The position numbers and the translations under genes are program-made. Shown here piece by piece: positions 43,652-52,544 of a stretch of 64,000 nt of DNA (the stretch's first letter is position 1; every line of letters starts with the position of its first letter). The notes beneath the pieces are model-generated. The model was not told the origin of the DNA. It saw only the letters and a program-made list of their open reading frames with translations, and ran no database searches. The DNA is from JACSRF01 sp964504445 (GTDB lineage Bacteria > Chloroflexota > Anaerolineae > Promineifilales > Promineifilaceae). The stretch covers positions 1-64,000 of the forward strand of contig CAZDEO010000001.1 of assembly GCA_964504445.1 (NCBI GenBank), written 5' to 3'.

Positions 43652-44947
43652 TTGGCAAAACGGAAAGAGTCTCAACCGAAACCCACCCCCAATATCGGCG
43701 CCTTAGGTCTCTTGCTGGCGGCAACGGCCGTAGCCATCGTGGGCTACCTCCTCGAAGATTCCCTGGGCATCGCCTTTGGTATTTGGGGCGCTTTCATTTG
43801 GGTGTTTGCCCTTACCCTGGCCTTTATGTTCGGCCTCCTCTACTTTTCCCAGTTCGTCCTGCCCTTAGGCGGTGGCGAAGGGTGGTCTCAGGGGTTAATC
43901 TTGCTGTTGCGCCATTACTTTCAGCAAGCCGAGAAATACCTCAAAAGCCTGACGTCGCCCAAACCCAAGCAAAAGCGTCGTGTCGTTACCGACAAACCCA
44001 TTTCCGATCCCAGTGTCCTTTCCCAAACCTTCAAAACCCTGAAGGCCGGTATGGTTCATAGCCACCAGGCCTTAGCCATCGACAAAAAGGGGGGCTTCCA
44101 GCGGGCGGCTGGTCCCGGCTTTGTGATGCTCATGGCCAAAGAATCGGTGCGCGAAGTTATTGACCTGCGCCCCCATGTGCGTACCCAGGCCGTCAAAGCA
44201 ACCACCCGTGACGGCATTCCCATCCAAACCAGCGTCTTTGTCACCTTTCGCGTGCGTCAAAATCCGGTGGATGTTTCCGACTCCGAAATTCAATACCCTT
44301 TTGATCGCGATGCCATTTTCCACGTAGGGTACGCTAGCAGTATTGCCCAAGCTGAGGAAGTGCGCTCTTGGACTGAGCTAGTTTGCCCGCGGGCAGCCGC
44401 TATGTTGACAATAGAGCTGGCAAAATACACGCTGGACGATCTGTATCGAGTGGCAGATGCCCACGTAGTGCCTATTGAGGACATGCAGCTACGCATCATG
44501 AACGAACTGGCGCGAGAGATGGAACAACACGGCATTGAGGTGATGCATGTGGCCATTGCTGACCCCTTGTTGCCTGATGACGTAAACGAGCAGCGCATTA
44601 ACAATTGGCGGGCGCGTTGGGAGCGCGAGATAGATGTGCGCCGTGCGCAGGGCAATGCAGAGGCCATGCGGCGCGTCAAAAAGGCGCGGGCGCGGGTGCA
44701 AATTGAAATTATCGAAAGCGTCATTCAAAACATCGAAGCCATGCGCCGTACCGAAACGGCCGATCTCGCGGATATTGTGATGTTGCGCATGATCGAGGTG
44801 CTAGAAAATGCCATGTCCGATAATTCCGTGCAGGCCCTGGTTCCCGAATACATCATGGGTGACATGGTGGTGGATGCTTCGCGCCAACTGCGCGCCCTGG
44901 CTGAACAGCGCACGCCCGCAGCAAAGGAGCCGGATGATGAGGTCTGA
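43652..44947 (+). CDS. SPFH/Band-7-domain membrane protein A
   Basis: A 431-residue protein with two N-terminal membrane helices (about 14-35 and 43-70), then an SPFH-like domain (KAGMVHSHQALAIDKKGGFQRAAGPGFVML; RTQAVKATTRDGIPIQTSVFVTFRV) and a C-terminal helical/coiled region with Arg/Ala repeats. SPFH proteins oligomerise at the membrane and organise microdomains or regulate proteases. It starts at TTG after AGGTG. The next gene, a second SPFH protein, overlaps its end, so the two are likely partners in one complex. Confidence 0.85.
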   Translation: MAKRKESQPKPTPNIGALGLLLAATAVAIVGYLLEDSLGIAFGIWGAFIWVFALTLAFMFGLLYFSQFVLPLGGGEGWSQGLILLLRHYFQQAEKYLKSLTSPKPKQKRRVVTDKPISDPSVLSQTFKTLKAGMVHSHQALAIDKKGGFQRAAGPGFVMLMAKESVREVIDLRPHVRTQAVKATTRDGIPIQTSVFVTFRVRQNPVDVSDSEIQYPFDRDAIFHVGYASSIAQAEEVRSWTELVCPRAAAMLTIELAKYTLDDLYRVADAHVVPIEDMQLRIMNELAREMEQHGIEVMHVAIADPLLPDDVNEQRINNWRARWEREIDVRRAQGNAEAMRRVKKARARVQIEIIESVIQNIEAMRRTETADLADIVMLRMIEVLENAMSDNSVQALVPEYIMGDMVVDASRQLRALAEQRTPAAKEPDDEV

Positions 44948-46289
44948 GCGCCGTTTTGCTGCCAGGGCGTCAGGCCCGCTCAGCTCTAGCCCCCAGCCAA
45001 GCCGCTGGGTGCCAATGAGCCTGATTGTGGCCTTTGTAGGGTACTGGATATTTGCTCGCTATCTGGAGCGCCCAGACTTGGCGCCGGTAATAAGACAGTT
45101 TTGGGATGCCTTGCTGCCTGCGTTGCCCTTGCCTGCATTTGTTATTTCTCTGGCTGAAATGTTTCATCCCCGGGTGCTGCGCCATTTGGTGCCCGTGATT
45201 TTGGGATGGATATTGGCGCAACGCGCCGCGGTTGGCTTGGTGCAGCTGCTTTACGACATGCCTTCGCGGGCGTCTGCCAGCGACTTTCTGCGCCGCCTGT
45301 CTGGTGGGCAAACAGGCAATGAGCCTATTGCCCTTAGCGCGCCCAAGTTGGACCTGGAACGACGTAAGTCTGATGTGTTGCGGGTTGGTGGGCCAGGGGC
45401 GGTTAAAATTGCGCCGGGGGAAGTAGCGGTGACGGAGTTGAACGGCCGTTTCCACCGTGTCTTAAAGTCAGGCAAGCACAACCTGGAGCGCTTTGAGATT
45501 GTGTATGCCCTCCTGGACTTGCGCCAGCAAGAACGCCGCGCAACGGCCGTGCCGCTGGTCACCAAAGACGGCATCAACCTGCGCGCTGACCTACACGTTA
45601 CGTTTCGCATTGCTACCGGCGGCGAAGCGGTAACCCCTGGAAACCCTTTTCCTTACGATGAAGAAGCCGTGCGCAGCGCCGCCTATGCCCAAACCATCAT
45701 GCCCGATAATCACGTACTAGGCTGGGACACCTTACCCGAACGCCTGGGTCGTGCCCGACTAGGCCAGATCATCCGCACTTACCGCCTAGACGAAATTTGG
45801 CGTTTACCGCACGAAGACGAAGATCAGTATCACGCCATTCAGCAAAAACTGGCCCGTGAATTGCGGCGTATGCTCCGTGACCGGGGTATTGAACTCCTTA
45901 GCGTCATGGTTAGCCCCTTTGAACTCCCTGACGAGGTTGTGCAGCAGTACCTTGCTAATTGGCGCATAGATTGGGAGATGCAGCGTCATATCCAGCAGGC
46001 TGATGGCAAAGCCATCGCTTTGGAAGAGATGGAGTTAGCCCGCGCGGAAGCAGAGATCACCATGGTGCAGGCCATCGTGGAAGGGGTGCAGCGGGCCCGG
46101 CGTGAAGGCCACCCTGCGGACGTTAGCGAAATCATGGCCTTGCGCCTCATTGATGCTTTAGAGCATATGGCCCGACAGTCGCAGCATTTCTACAACTACA
46201 ACGCTCCGACGATGATGCTGCCCCGGCTGCAAACGATTCGTCAGCAAATTGCGCCGCGCCCCATCATTTCCCCGAGGTCAGAGGATTGA
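44937..46289 (+). CDS. SPFH/Band-7-domain membrane protein B
   Basis: A 450-residue paralogue of the preceding protein: two N-terminal hydrophobic segments, an SPFH-like domain (PGAVKIAPGEVAVTELNGRFHRVLKSG; RATAVPLVTKDGINLRADLHVTFRI) and a C-terminal helical region. I start at ATG 44937, seven bases after AGGAG and overlapping the upstream stop; longer in-frame starts lie deep inside the previous gene. The two proteins differ enough to suggest a hetero-oligomer, as in HflK-HflC or prohibitin pairs. No protease gene is adjacent. Confidence 0.85.
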   Translation: MRSERRFAARASGPLSSSPQPSRWVPMSLIVAFVGYWIFARYLERPDLAPVIRQFWDALLPALPLPAFVISLAEMFHPRVLRHLVPVILGWILAQRAAVGLVQLLYDMPSRASASDFLRRLSGGQTGNEPIALSAPKLDLERRKSDVLRVGGPGAVKIAPGEVAVTELNGRFHRVLKSGKHNLERFEIVYALLDLRQQERRATAVPLVTKDGINLRADLHVTFRIATGGEAVTPGNPFPYDEEAVRSAAYAQTIMPDNHVLGWDTLPERLGRARLGQIIRTYRLDEIWRLPHEDEDQYHAIQQKLARELRRMLRDRGIELLSVMVSPFELPDEVVQQYLANWRIDWEMQRHIQQADGKAIALEEMELARAEAEITMVQAIVEGVQRARREGHPADVSEIMALRLIDALEHMARQSQHFYNYNAPTMMLPRLQTIRQQIAPRPIISPRSED

Positions 46290-47248
46290 TGGTTGCCCAT
46301 ACTCAGGCTGCAGCAACCGTAGCCCTGCTTACGCGACTGGTGCGCATTTTGTATGCGAACCAGCGCAATCTGGATATTGTGACGGTGGAAGATGTTGAGC
46401 GTCGCTATCCGCTGACGGGGTTGGGTGCGCCGGCTTTGCAGGCCATTGAACAATCGCAGCGCATTGTGCGCGCGACCAATGATTATCACTTGATTGGCCT
46501 GTGTGAATTTCACGTAGGCCTTATTTACTTGTTTTGGGGTGACAATCGGGGGGCTAGCCAGCAGTTTGCTGAGGCGCGCCGCCAATGGTCTTTTGTGAAT
46601 GCCACGGCGGCTGTGTGCCTGGCGCTTTTTGCGGAAGGGCGGGCGCAAGAGTTTGCGCATCATCATGAAGGCGCCATGACCTGTTATGGGAAAGCAGAAC
46701 AGCAGTTGCCGCGAGTTCGCTTTGACCAGACAAGGGCCGGGTTGCGCCATTTTGCCAGTACGCTGGCTCTTGAATTGCAGCAGGTGAAGGAAGCCTTACG
46801 GCTTGTTTTGCAGGAAATGTGGCAAGAGCAGGAGCAGGTGCCTTTTGACATGTCCCCCATTGCGCCAGACAGCCGGCGCCCGCAGCAGACGATAGCCCCT
46901 GTGCCGCAGTTTGGTTCGCCAGTTACCACGGGTGCAGCGCATCGCTGGTACCGGGCGGAACGGCAGCAGGATGGGTTCGCCGAGCACATTCCCAATGGGG
47001 CTTTTGTGCAGGTGGATGTGGCTGTGACCGACGGCGCGCCGGGTGATTGGATGGTGGTGGGATTGGCTGACACGGCCGTTCCCCCACACCTGTTGCTGAC
47101 ACCTTATTTGCACAACGAGCCTTTTGCGCGCCTTTGCCTGGCCCGCTGGGTAACTGTTGAGGGGCCGATGGTGGATGTGGGGCACGGTGCGCAGGCGTTA
47201 ATGGGGGTTGTTTTGGGCCGGATGATGGGGTATTGGGTGAAGGCGTAA
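46289..47248 (+). CDS. TPR-like protein encoded with the SPFH pair
   Basis: A 319-residue soluble protein. The N-terminal half is helical with tetratricopeptide-like periodicity (HLIGLCEFHVGLIYLFWGDNRGASQQFAEARRQ); the C-terminal half (about 215-320) is a separate, probably beta-rich domain (VQVDVAVTDGAPGDWMVVGLAD). The ATG overlaps the preceding stop (TGATG), showing coupling to the SPFH genes. It probably binds or regulates the SPFH assembly. I do not recognise a named family. An ACGGCCGT octamer overlaps the stop codon. Confidence 0.7.
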   Translation: MVAHTQAAATVALLTRLVRILYANQRNLDIVTVEDVERRYPLTGLGAPALQAIEQSQRIVRATNDYHLIGLCEFHVGLIYLFWGDNRGASQQFAEARRQWSFVNATAAVCLALFAEGRAQEFAHHHEGAMTCYGKAEQQLPRVRFDQTRAGLRHFASTLALELQQVKEALRLVLQEMWQEQEQVPFDMSPIAPDSRRPQQTIAPVPQFGSPVTTGAAHRWYRAERQQDGFAEHIPNGAFVQVDVAVTDGAPGDWMVVGLADTAVPPHLLLTPYLHNEPFARLCLARWVTVEGPMVDVGHGAQALMGVVLGRMMGYWVKA

Positions 47249-47323
47249 CGGCCGTTAGGCTGAACCTGTTCCTGGTGCTACAATTAGGCCACTTTACGCG
47301 CAGTCGGCCTCAATAATTGAAGC

Positions 47324-47358
47324 AAGACATCCGGTTTCCTCGAGAAATCGGATGTCTT
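47324..47358 (+). promoter_or_regulatory. 15-bp hairpin directly upstream of the PfkB kinase gene
   Basis: AAGACATCCGGTTTC-CTCGA-GAAATCGGATGTCTT forms one long stem (one G-U pair) with a 5-base loop. There is no U tract, and the ribosome-binding site AAAGGA starts five bases later. It may insulate the gene from upstream transcription or control its translation. Confidence 0.6.
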
Positions 47359-47375
47359 ATACAAAGGACGGACAG

Positions 47376-48305
47376 ATGGGCACACACATTCTCGTAATCG
47401 GTGCGACCTTGTTGGATATGAAAGGAAAGCCCCTGGTAGGCCTGGAGCCGGGTACCTCAAACCCTGCGGCTATCCGCTTTACGCGGGGCGGCACGGCGCG
47501 CAACGTGGCCGAAAACCTGGCCCGCCTGGGCGCCGACGTGGTGCTTGTTTCGGCTGTGGGCGATGACATCATTGGCAAGCAGTTGGTGGAACGCACGGCC
47601 GATGCGGGCGTGAACGTGGCCCATGTGCTGACGGTGCCGGGGCGCAGCACTGGTGCATACATGGCGCTGCTAGAGGATGATGGCAAGCTTTCTGTGGCCA
47701 TGGACGACGTGCGCGTGATGGAAGTCATCACGGTGGACTACCTGAATGAACGGGAAACTCTGTTTCGCGAGGCGCAGATGATTATGATGGATGGCAGCCT
47801 GCCCCCAGAAACGATGGCGCGGGTGGTGGCGTTGGCGCAGGAGTACAAAGTGCCCCTTTGCGCGGATCCTTCTTCGGCACGGCTGGCGTATAAGTTACGG
47901 CCGTATCTGGCCAACCTCTTCCTCGTTGTGCCCAATGAAGCGGAAGCAGCGGAACTGTGCCAGGCTGACTATGATGGCTACGACCCCGACGCCAGCCTGG
48001 AAATGGCCCGCCAACTGGTGCGTTTGGGCGTGGCCAACGTCGTCGTGACCTTGTCTGACTTTGGCCTGGATTACTTTGCCGAAGACTCCACCGGCTATAT
48101 TCCCCCCAGCTATAGCGAGAAAGTAGACAGCACCGGCACCGGCGACGCCGTTACGGCGGCCATTATCTTTGGCGTCCTCAACGAGCTGCCCATGCTGGAA
48201 TCCATTCGCCTGGGGGCGGCGGCAGCTAGCCTGACCTTGCAAACCAACGAAACTGTGGTGCCAGACCTGAGTCTGGACATGCTTTACGAGCATCTTATTG
48301 TTTAA
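47376..48305 (+). CDS. psuK: PfkB-family carbohydrate kinase, probably pseudouridine kinase
   Basis: A 309-residue sugar kinase of the ribokinase fold: GGTARNVAENLARLGADVVLVSAVGDD near the N-terminus and the anion hole/catalytic base motif DSTGTGDAVTAAI at the C-terminus. The GGxxRNVAENLARLG pattern is typical of pseudouridine kinase (PsuK), which phosphorylates pseudouridine for PsuG; no psuG is next to it. I start at ATG 47376 with AAGGA upstream; the longer frame starts inside the hairpin. The PsuK assignment is inference from motifs. Confidence 0.8.
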   Translation: MGTHILVIGATLLDMKGKPLVGLEPGTSNPAAIRFTRGGTARNVAENLARLGADVVLVSAVGDDIIGKQLVERTADAGVNVAHVLTVPGRSTGAYMALLEDDGKLSVAMDDVRVMEVITVDYLNERETLFREAQMIMMDGSLPPETMARVVALAQEYKVPLCADPSSARLAYKLRPYLANLFLVVPNEAEAAELCQADYDGYDPDASLEMARQLVRLGVANVVVTLSDFGLDYFAEDSTGYIPPSYSEKVDSTGTGDAVTAAIIFGVLNELPMLESIRLGAAAASLTLQTNETVVPDLSLDMLYEHLIV

Positions 48306-48310
48306 ACGGC

Positions 48311-48347
48311 CTGCACGTCTGCAAGTTTGCATGTTTGCAAACCTGCG
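48311..48347. repeat. Octamer array (CTGCAAGT / TTGCATGT words)
   Basis: CTGCACGT / CTGCAAGT / TTGCATGT / TTGCAAAC, period 8, partly self-complementary, between two plus-strand genes. Confidence 0.8.
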
Positions 48348-48368
48348 CGCCTAAAACCCAGCAAACCT

Positions 48369-49034
48369 ATGAACAACTGGCTCGGCCTCATTATCTGCTT
48401 TGTGTACATTTTTGCCATTATTGGGCTGGCGGAGGGTTTGCGACGCTGGCGCGGTTACAGCAGTGGCTTTACGCGCAAGGTTATTCACATTGGCGTGGGC
48501 ATGATGGCCTGGGGGCTGCACTGGCTGTTTGACAGTCCGTGGTTCTTTATTGCCGCTGCGCTCTCTTTTGCCGTCATCAACCTGCTGGACTGGCGCTACA
48601 AGTTCTTCGCTTCTATGGCTAGCAGCGACCCGGCCAATCTGGGGACGGTCTATTTCCCCATTGCGGCGGCGGTGGTGGCCTTCGTTTTTTGGGATCGCCC
48701 GCCGCTGATGGTGGCCGCCCTGATGCCGCTGACGTGGGGGGATGGGCTGGCGCCGGTGATTGGGAAGATGTACGGCCGTCGCCAATATCGTGTCCATACC
48801 AGCATCCGCACCCTGGAAGGCTCTCTGGGCTTTTTTGTGGCCGGGCTGCTCTTTACCTGGCTGGCCTTGTGGCTGCCCGGCGGCGCGCCCGCCATCTCCC
48901 CCGTGGCAGCCTTCTTCCCCGCCTTCGTCATCACCCTGGTTACCACCCTCATCGAGGCGGTTTCCATTTGGGGTGTCGACAACCTGACCATTACGGCCGC
49001 TGCCATTCTGATTCTGCAATACTGGCCTTTCTAG
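48369..49034 (+). CDS. Phytol/dolichol-kinase-family membrane protein
   Basis: A 221-residue polytopic protein: RKVIHIGVGMMAWGLHW after the first helix, then WGDGLAPVIGKMYGRRQYRVHTSIRTLEGSLGFF, which is the CTP-dependent phytol/dolichol kinase signature (DG...G...GR...TxEGS). About six to seven helices. Such enzymes phosphorylate isoprenoid alcohols, for example recycling phytol from chlorophyll or feeding quinone/isoprenoid synthesis. I start at ATG 48369; the upstream extension runs through the repeat array and lacks hydrophobic character. Confidence 0.82.
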   Translation: MNNWLGLIICFVYIFAIIGLAEGLRRWRGYSSGFTRKVIHIGVGMMAWGLHWLFDSPWFFIAAALSFAVINLLDWRYKFFASMASSDPANLGTVYFPIAAAVVAFVFWDRPPLMVAALMPLTWGDGLAPVIGKMYGRRQYRVHTSIRTLEGSLGFFVAGLLFTWLALWLPGGAPAISPVAAFFPAFVITLVTTLIEAVSIWGVDNLTITAAAILILQYWPF

Positions 49035-49036
49035 TA

Positions 49037-49103
49037 CCCGTTGTCCGTAATCCGTAATCCGTAACCGGTTCACGGACTACGGCTTACGGTTCACGTTTCA
49101 CGC
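49037..49103. repeat. Inverted heptamer array between convergent genes
   Basis: CCGTAAT / CCGTAAT / CCGTAAC on the left and complementary GGACTAC / GGCTTAC / GGTTCAC on the right make an imperfect hairpin of about 20 bp. It lies between the ends of two convergent genes and could act as a bidirectional transcription barrier. Confidence 0.85.
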
Positions 49104-49808
49104 CTCTTCCCAACCCTGGGCGCCTACCAGGGGCACAAAAGCCACCGGGCTGAGCTGGCTTTGCCGGTAAGCCGTTTCGCTTACCCGTTTCACCAGCACC
49201 AGCCACTGCTGCCGCCGATTGGGACCAACCGGAATGACAAGACGGCCGTTTATGGCCAACTGCTCCTTCAATGCTTCCGGCACGTCCGGTCCCCCCGCGG
49301 CGACAATGATGCCATCGTAAGGCGCGTGTTCCGCCCACCCCTGGCTGCCATCCCCATGATGCACCCACACATTGGCATAGCCTAAACGCTCCAGCCGTTC
49401 GCGGGCGTAGCCCACCAGGGCGGCATGCCGCTCCACCGTGTGTACTTCCGCCACCAGGCGGCTGAGAATGGCCGCCGCGTAACCGGAGCCGGTGCCTACT
49501 TCCAGCACCCTGTCGCTGGGAGTCAGGGCCAGCAGGGATATCATGTGAGCGACGACGTAGGGCTGGGAGATGGTTTGTCCTTCGGGGATGGGCAGGGGGC
49601 TGTCTTCGTAGGCGTGGCGCCGGTAGCGGCGGGGCACAAAGAGTTCGCGGGGCACTGTCTCAAAGGCGTGCAGCACGGCCGTATCGCGCACGCCCCGCGC
49701 CCGCAGTTGGTGCTCTACCATGTCGGCCCGCTGTTCGCTAAAGGGTTTTGCGCTCACCACGCTACTGTTTCTGTGTAAGGAAAGGGGTGACGCCTGGGTC
49801 GCCCCCAC
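49098..49808 (-). CDS. pcm: Protein-L-isoaspartate O-methyltransferase
   Basis: A 236-residue repair methyltransferase acting on isoaspartyl residues. Conserved features: REMVEHQLRARGV-like N-terminus, PLPIPEGQTISQPYVVAHM substrate region, SAM motif VLEVGTGSGYAAAIL and post-motif VHTVERHAAL. The N-terminal 25 residues before FSEQRADM are poorly conserved, so the true start may be one of several GTG codons downstream of 49808. The gene ends inside or next to the repeat array at 49037-49103. Confidence 0.92.
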   Translation of the reverse strand: MGATQASPLSLHRNSSVVSAKPFSEQRADMVEHQLRARGVRDTAVLHAFETVPRELFVPRRYRRHAYEDSPLPIPEGQTISQPYVVAHMISLLALTPSDRVLEVGTGSGYAAAILSRLVAEVHTVERHAALVGYARERLERLGYANVWVHHGDGSQGWAEHAPYDGIIVAAGGPDVPEALKEQLAINGRLVIPVGPNRRQQWLVLVKRVSETAYRQSQLSPVAFVPLVGAQGWEEA

Positions 49809-49818
49809 CTTTCACACT

Positions 49819-51912
49819 TTATCCTTCACCTTGGATAACGGCCGTTTCCCCAGCAGGCACCTTCTCCACCCGCACCGCGCACACCTTATACTCCGGTATC
49901 TTAGCCACCGGGTCCACGGCGTCAATGGTCAGTAAGTTGGCTGCGGCCTCGGCAAAGTGAAAAGTCATGAAGACCGTGCCCACGGGGGAGCGTCGCGTCA
50001 GCCTGGCTGCGGCCACCACCTGGCCCCGGCGCGAACTGACCCGCACCAGATCGCCGCTGTTTACGCCCAATTGCTCCCCATCTACCGGGTGAATCTCCAC
50101 TTCCGCTTCCGGGGCGATGGCCTCCAGCCCCGGCGAACGGCGCGACATGGTGCCGCCGTGCCAATGGAATAGAATGCGCCCCGTAGAGAGAATGTAGGGG
50201 TATTCCGCGTCTGTTTCTTCTGCCGGGGGAATGTACTCAATGGCGTGGAACAACCCTTTGCCCCGGGTAAAGGCCGAGGTGTGGAGCACCGGGGTTCCCG
50301 GATGCTCTGGCGTGGGGCAGGGCCATTGCAGCCCGCCTGCTTCCAGCCGCCCATGAGACATGCCGGCGTACTGTGGCGTGACTGTCGCCATTTCTGCAAA
50401 AATTTCGGCAGCGCTGGCATAGGCCCAATTTTCTCCTAAACGGTTGGCCAGGTCGGTAATAATTTGCCAGTCCGCGCGCGCCGACCCAGGAATGGGCAAC
50501 GCCGGGCGAATGAGCTGCACCCGCCTTTCCGTGTTGGTGAAGGTGCCATCCTTTTCGGCAAAGCTGACGGCCGGCAGCACCACGTCGGCCATGTGCGCCG
50601 TTTCGTTGAGGAAAATGTCTTGCACCGCCAAAAACTCCACCGCTTCTAGAGCTTCTTTGACGTGGCTCAGGTTGGGGTCGGAGAGCATGGGGTTTTCACC
50701 CATGATGTAAATGGCCTTTACGCGTCCCGCCAACGCCTCATTCATGATTTCTGTCACCGTCAGCCCCACACGGTCATCCAGCTTTTCCAAGGGCACGCCC
50801 CACGCCTGGGCAAACTTTTGGCGCATTTCCGGGCTGGTGACGGGTTGGTAGCCAGGAAAAACGTTGGGCAGGCCGCCCAGGTCGCAGGCCCCCTGCACGT
50901 TGTTTTGACCACGCAGAGGGTTCACCCCTGTACCGGGACGGCCGATGTTGCCGGTCATCATGGCCAGATTAGCCAGCACCTTCACATTGTCGGTGCCGGT
51001 GGTGTGCTGGGTGATGCCCATGGCCCAGAAAATGGCCGATGCTCCAGAGGTGGCGTAGAGGCGGGCTGCTTCCACAATTTGCGCGGCAGGCACTTCGGAG
51101 ATAGCTGCAGCCCGTGCGGGTGTCCAATCCTGCACCGCCTCTTTGAGGGCGGCAAAGTTTTCGGTGCGGGCGGCAATAAACGCCTCGTCAGCCAACCCCT
51201 CCGCGATGATGACGTGGGCCATGGCGTTGAAAATAGCTACGTCACTGCCAGGTTTATGCCGCAGGTGCATGTGGGCAAAGTCGGCCAGGCCAATGCGCCG
51301 CGGGTCAATGAGAATGAGCTTGGCTCCATGTTGGCGCACCGCTTTTTTCATTTGCAGGGCCAAAACGGGGTGCGCTTCGGTGGTGTTGGAGCCGGTGACC
51401 AGAATTACCCGCGCCTGGGTAATGTCGCTGATGGAATTGGTCATGGCGCCAGAGCCGAGGGACGCGGCCAGACCGGCCACGCTGCTGCTGTGTCAAAGTC
51501 GGGCGCAGTGGTCGACGCTGTTGGTGCCAAGAACGGCGCGGGCGAATTTTTGTAGTAAGTAGTTTTCTTCGTTGGTGCATTTGGCTGAGGTGAGAACGGC
51601 GATGCTGCGCGGGCCGTAGGTGTCGCGGATCTGGCGCAGGCGGTGGGCAACGGTGTCCAGGGCGTTTTCCCACGCTGTGGGGGCGAGTTCGTCATGGCGG
51701 CTGGCGCGGATGAGGGGCTGGCGCAGGCGGTCGGGGGCGTGGACGTAGTCGTAGCCAAAGCGCCCTTTGACGCAGAGGTTACCGTAGTTGACCTGGTTAT
51801 CGAAACGGCCGTTTACGCGAAAAACTAACTCATCCTTAATGTGCAGGTCAATCTGACAGCCAACCCCGCAGTAAGGACAGGTGGTGGTTACAATTCGGTC
51901 CGCTTTTAACAT
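49819..51912 (-). CDS. fdhF: Selenocysteine-containing formate dehydrogenase catalytic subunit (FdhF/FdhA type)
   Basis: A 697-residue molybdopterin enzyme with an in-frame TGA at 51495-51493 read as selenocysteine. Residues before and after are ...DHCARL-U-HSSSVAGL..., matching the family motif around the active-site Sec, and the TGA is codon 140, as in E. coli FdhF. Iron-sulfur ligands C12, C15, C19 and C47 (CPYCGVGC...LCVKG) and the C-terminal molydopterin dinucleotide-binding domain are present. A SECIS-like hairpin follows the TGA. The enzyme oxidises formate to CO2. Start ATG 51912 has GGAG upstream. No electron-transfer subunit or maturation gene is adjacent. A naive caller would split it into two genes. 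Confidence 0.93.
51462..51482 (-). promoter_or_regulatory. SECIS-like hairpin for UGA recoding
   Basis: On the minus strand GCGTGGCC-GGTCT-GGCCGCGT: an 8-bp stem (with G-U pairs) and a GGUCU apical loop that begins 19 bases after the TGA. Both loop sequence and distance are the same as in the E. coli fdhF SECIS that binds SelB. Confidence 0.85.
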
Positions 51913-52011
51913 TTTAAAGTCTCCATAAAGGTTATTTGCAATGCCGCAATGGGGGAAGGCTCCCACTATGCTCCATTTTATGAATAAGGTCGCAGGTAAA
52001 GATAGTGATAT

Positions 52012-52040
52012 ATGACATGCCATCTTTTGACAAATGTCAT
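52012..52040. promoter_or_regulatory. Operator-like inverted repeats between divergent genes
   Basis: ATGACAT (52012-52018) and ATGTCAT (52034-52040) are complementary, and TGACA-AA-TGTCA (52028-52039) is a second palindrome using the same half-site. They sit between the divergently transcribed formate dehydrogenase and small Cys-protein genes. Confidence 0.55.
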
Positions 52041-52149
52041 TGCTTCAGGGGAGGGGTTTCCTTTATGATGGTTTTATCCTGGACAAAGGGTATCCACATT
52101 GCCGAAGGACAGGAGAATACGTGTAAGGAATGGCATATAGGAGTATAAA

Positions 52150-52395
52150 ATGGCAACACAAAAATGGGTGGCAGTTAAGCAAGAGTGGTGTAATTTGGTC
52201 GAGCAGGACGTCGAATTGCTGGAACTACGCATTTATCCTGATGACATGCTTCCGGGGCCGCAGTCTTACAAGGTGGCGGCACGCAAATGTTCTGTGGACG
52301 TGACTTGTAACATGGCCGGTTTTCCCTGCAAATGGGCTTACACCAATCCGGAGTTGGATCCTTTTGTAGAGCGGGAGCGAGAACGCGCGGCATAG
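52150..52395 (+). CDS. Small cysteine-containing protein, unknown function
   Basis: An 81-residue soluble protein (MATQKWVAVKQEWCNLVEQ...) with four cysteines (about C14, C47, C53, C60), the last three spaced like a metal site (CSVDVTCNMAGFPC). AGGAG is six bases upstream of the ATG. It is divergent from the formate dehydrogenase gene and shares a palindrome-rich intergenic region with it. No family recognised; redox or metal binding is a guess from the cysteines. Confidence 0.65.
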   Translation: MATQKWVAVKQEWCNLVEQDVELLELRIYPDDMLPGPQSYKVAARKCSVDVTCNMAGFPCKWAYTNPELDPFVERERERAA

Positions 52396-52544
52396 ACGGG
52401 AAACGTGACGTTTGTATTGTTGCGTTATAGGTAAAGAGATAGCTAAGGGCAAACCTGCGGGGTTGGGGCTTTCGGGTCATCCGCCGCGCGGGTTTTTGCT
52501 TTGGGGGGTTGCACCTTCGCGGTGATGCGCTAATCTTACAAGGT

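Noticed and set aside
44808..44936. Longer N-terminus for the second SPFH protein
   Set aside because: The extension lies inside the first SPFH gene in another frame, and a good ribosome-binding site precedes ATG 44937.
51480..52023. Reading formate dehydrogenase as a frameshifted or truncated pseudogene, or two genes
   Set aside because: The two parts are in the same frame, separated only by a TGA in the Sec context and followed by a SECIS-like hairpin.
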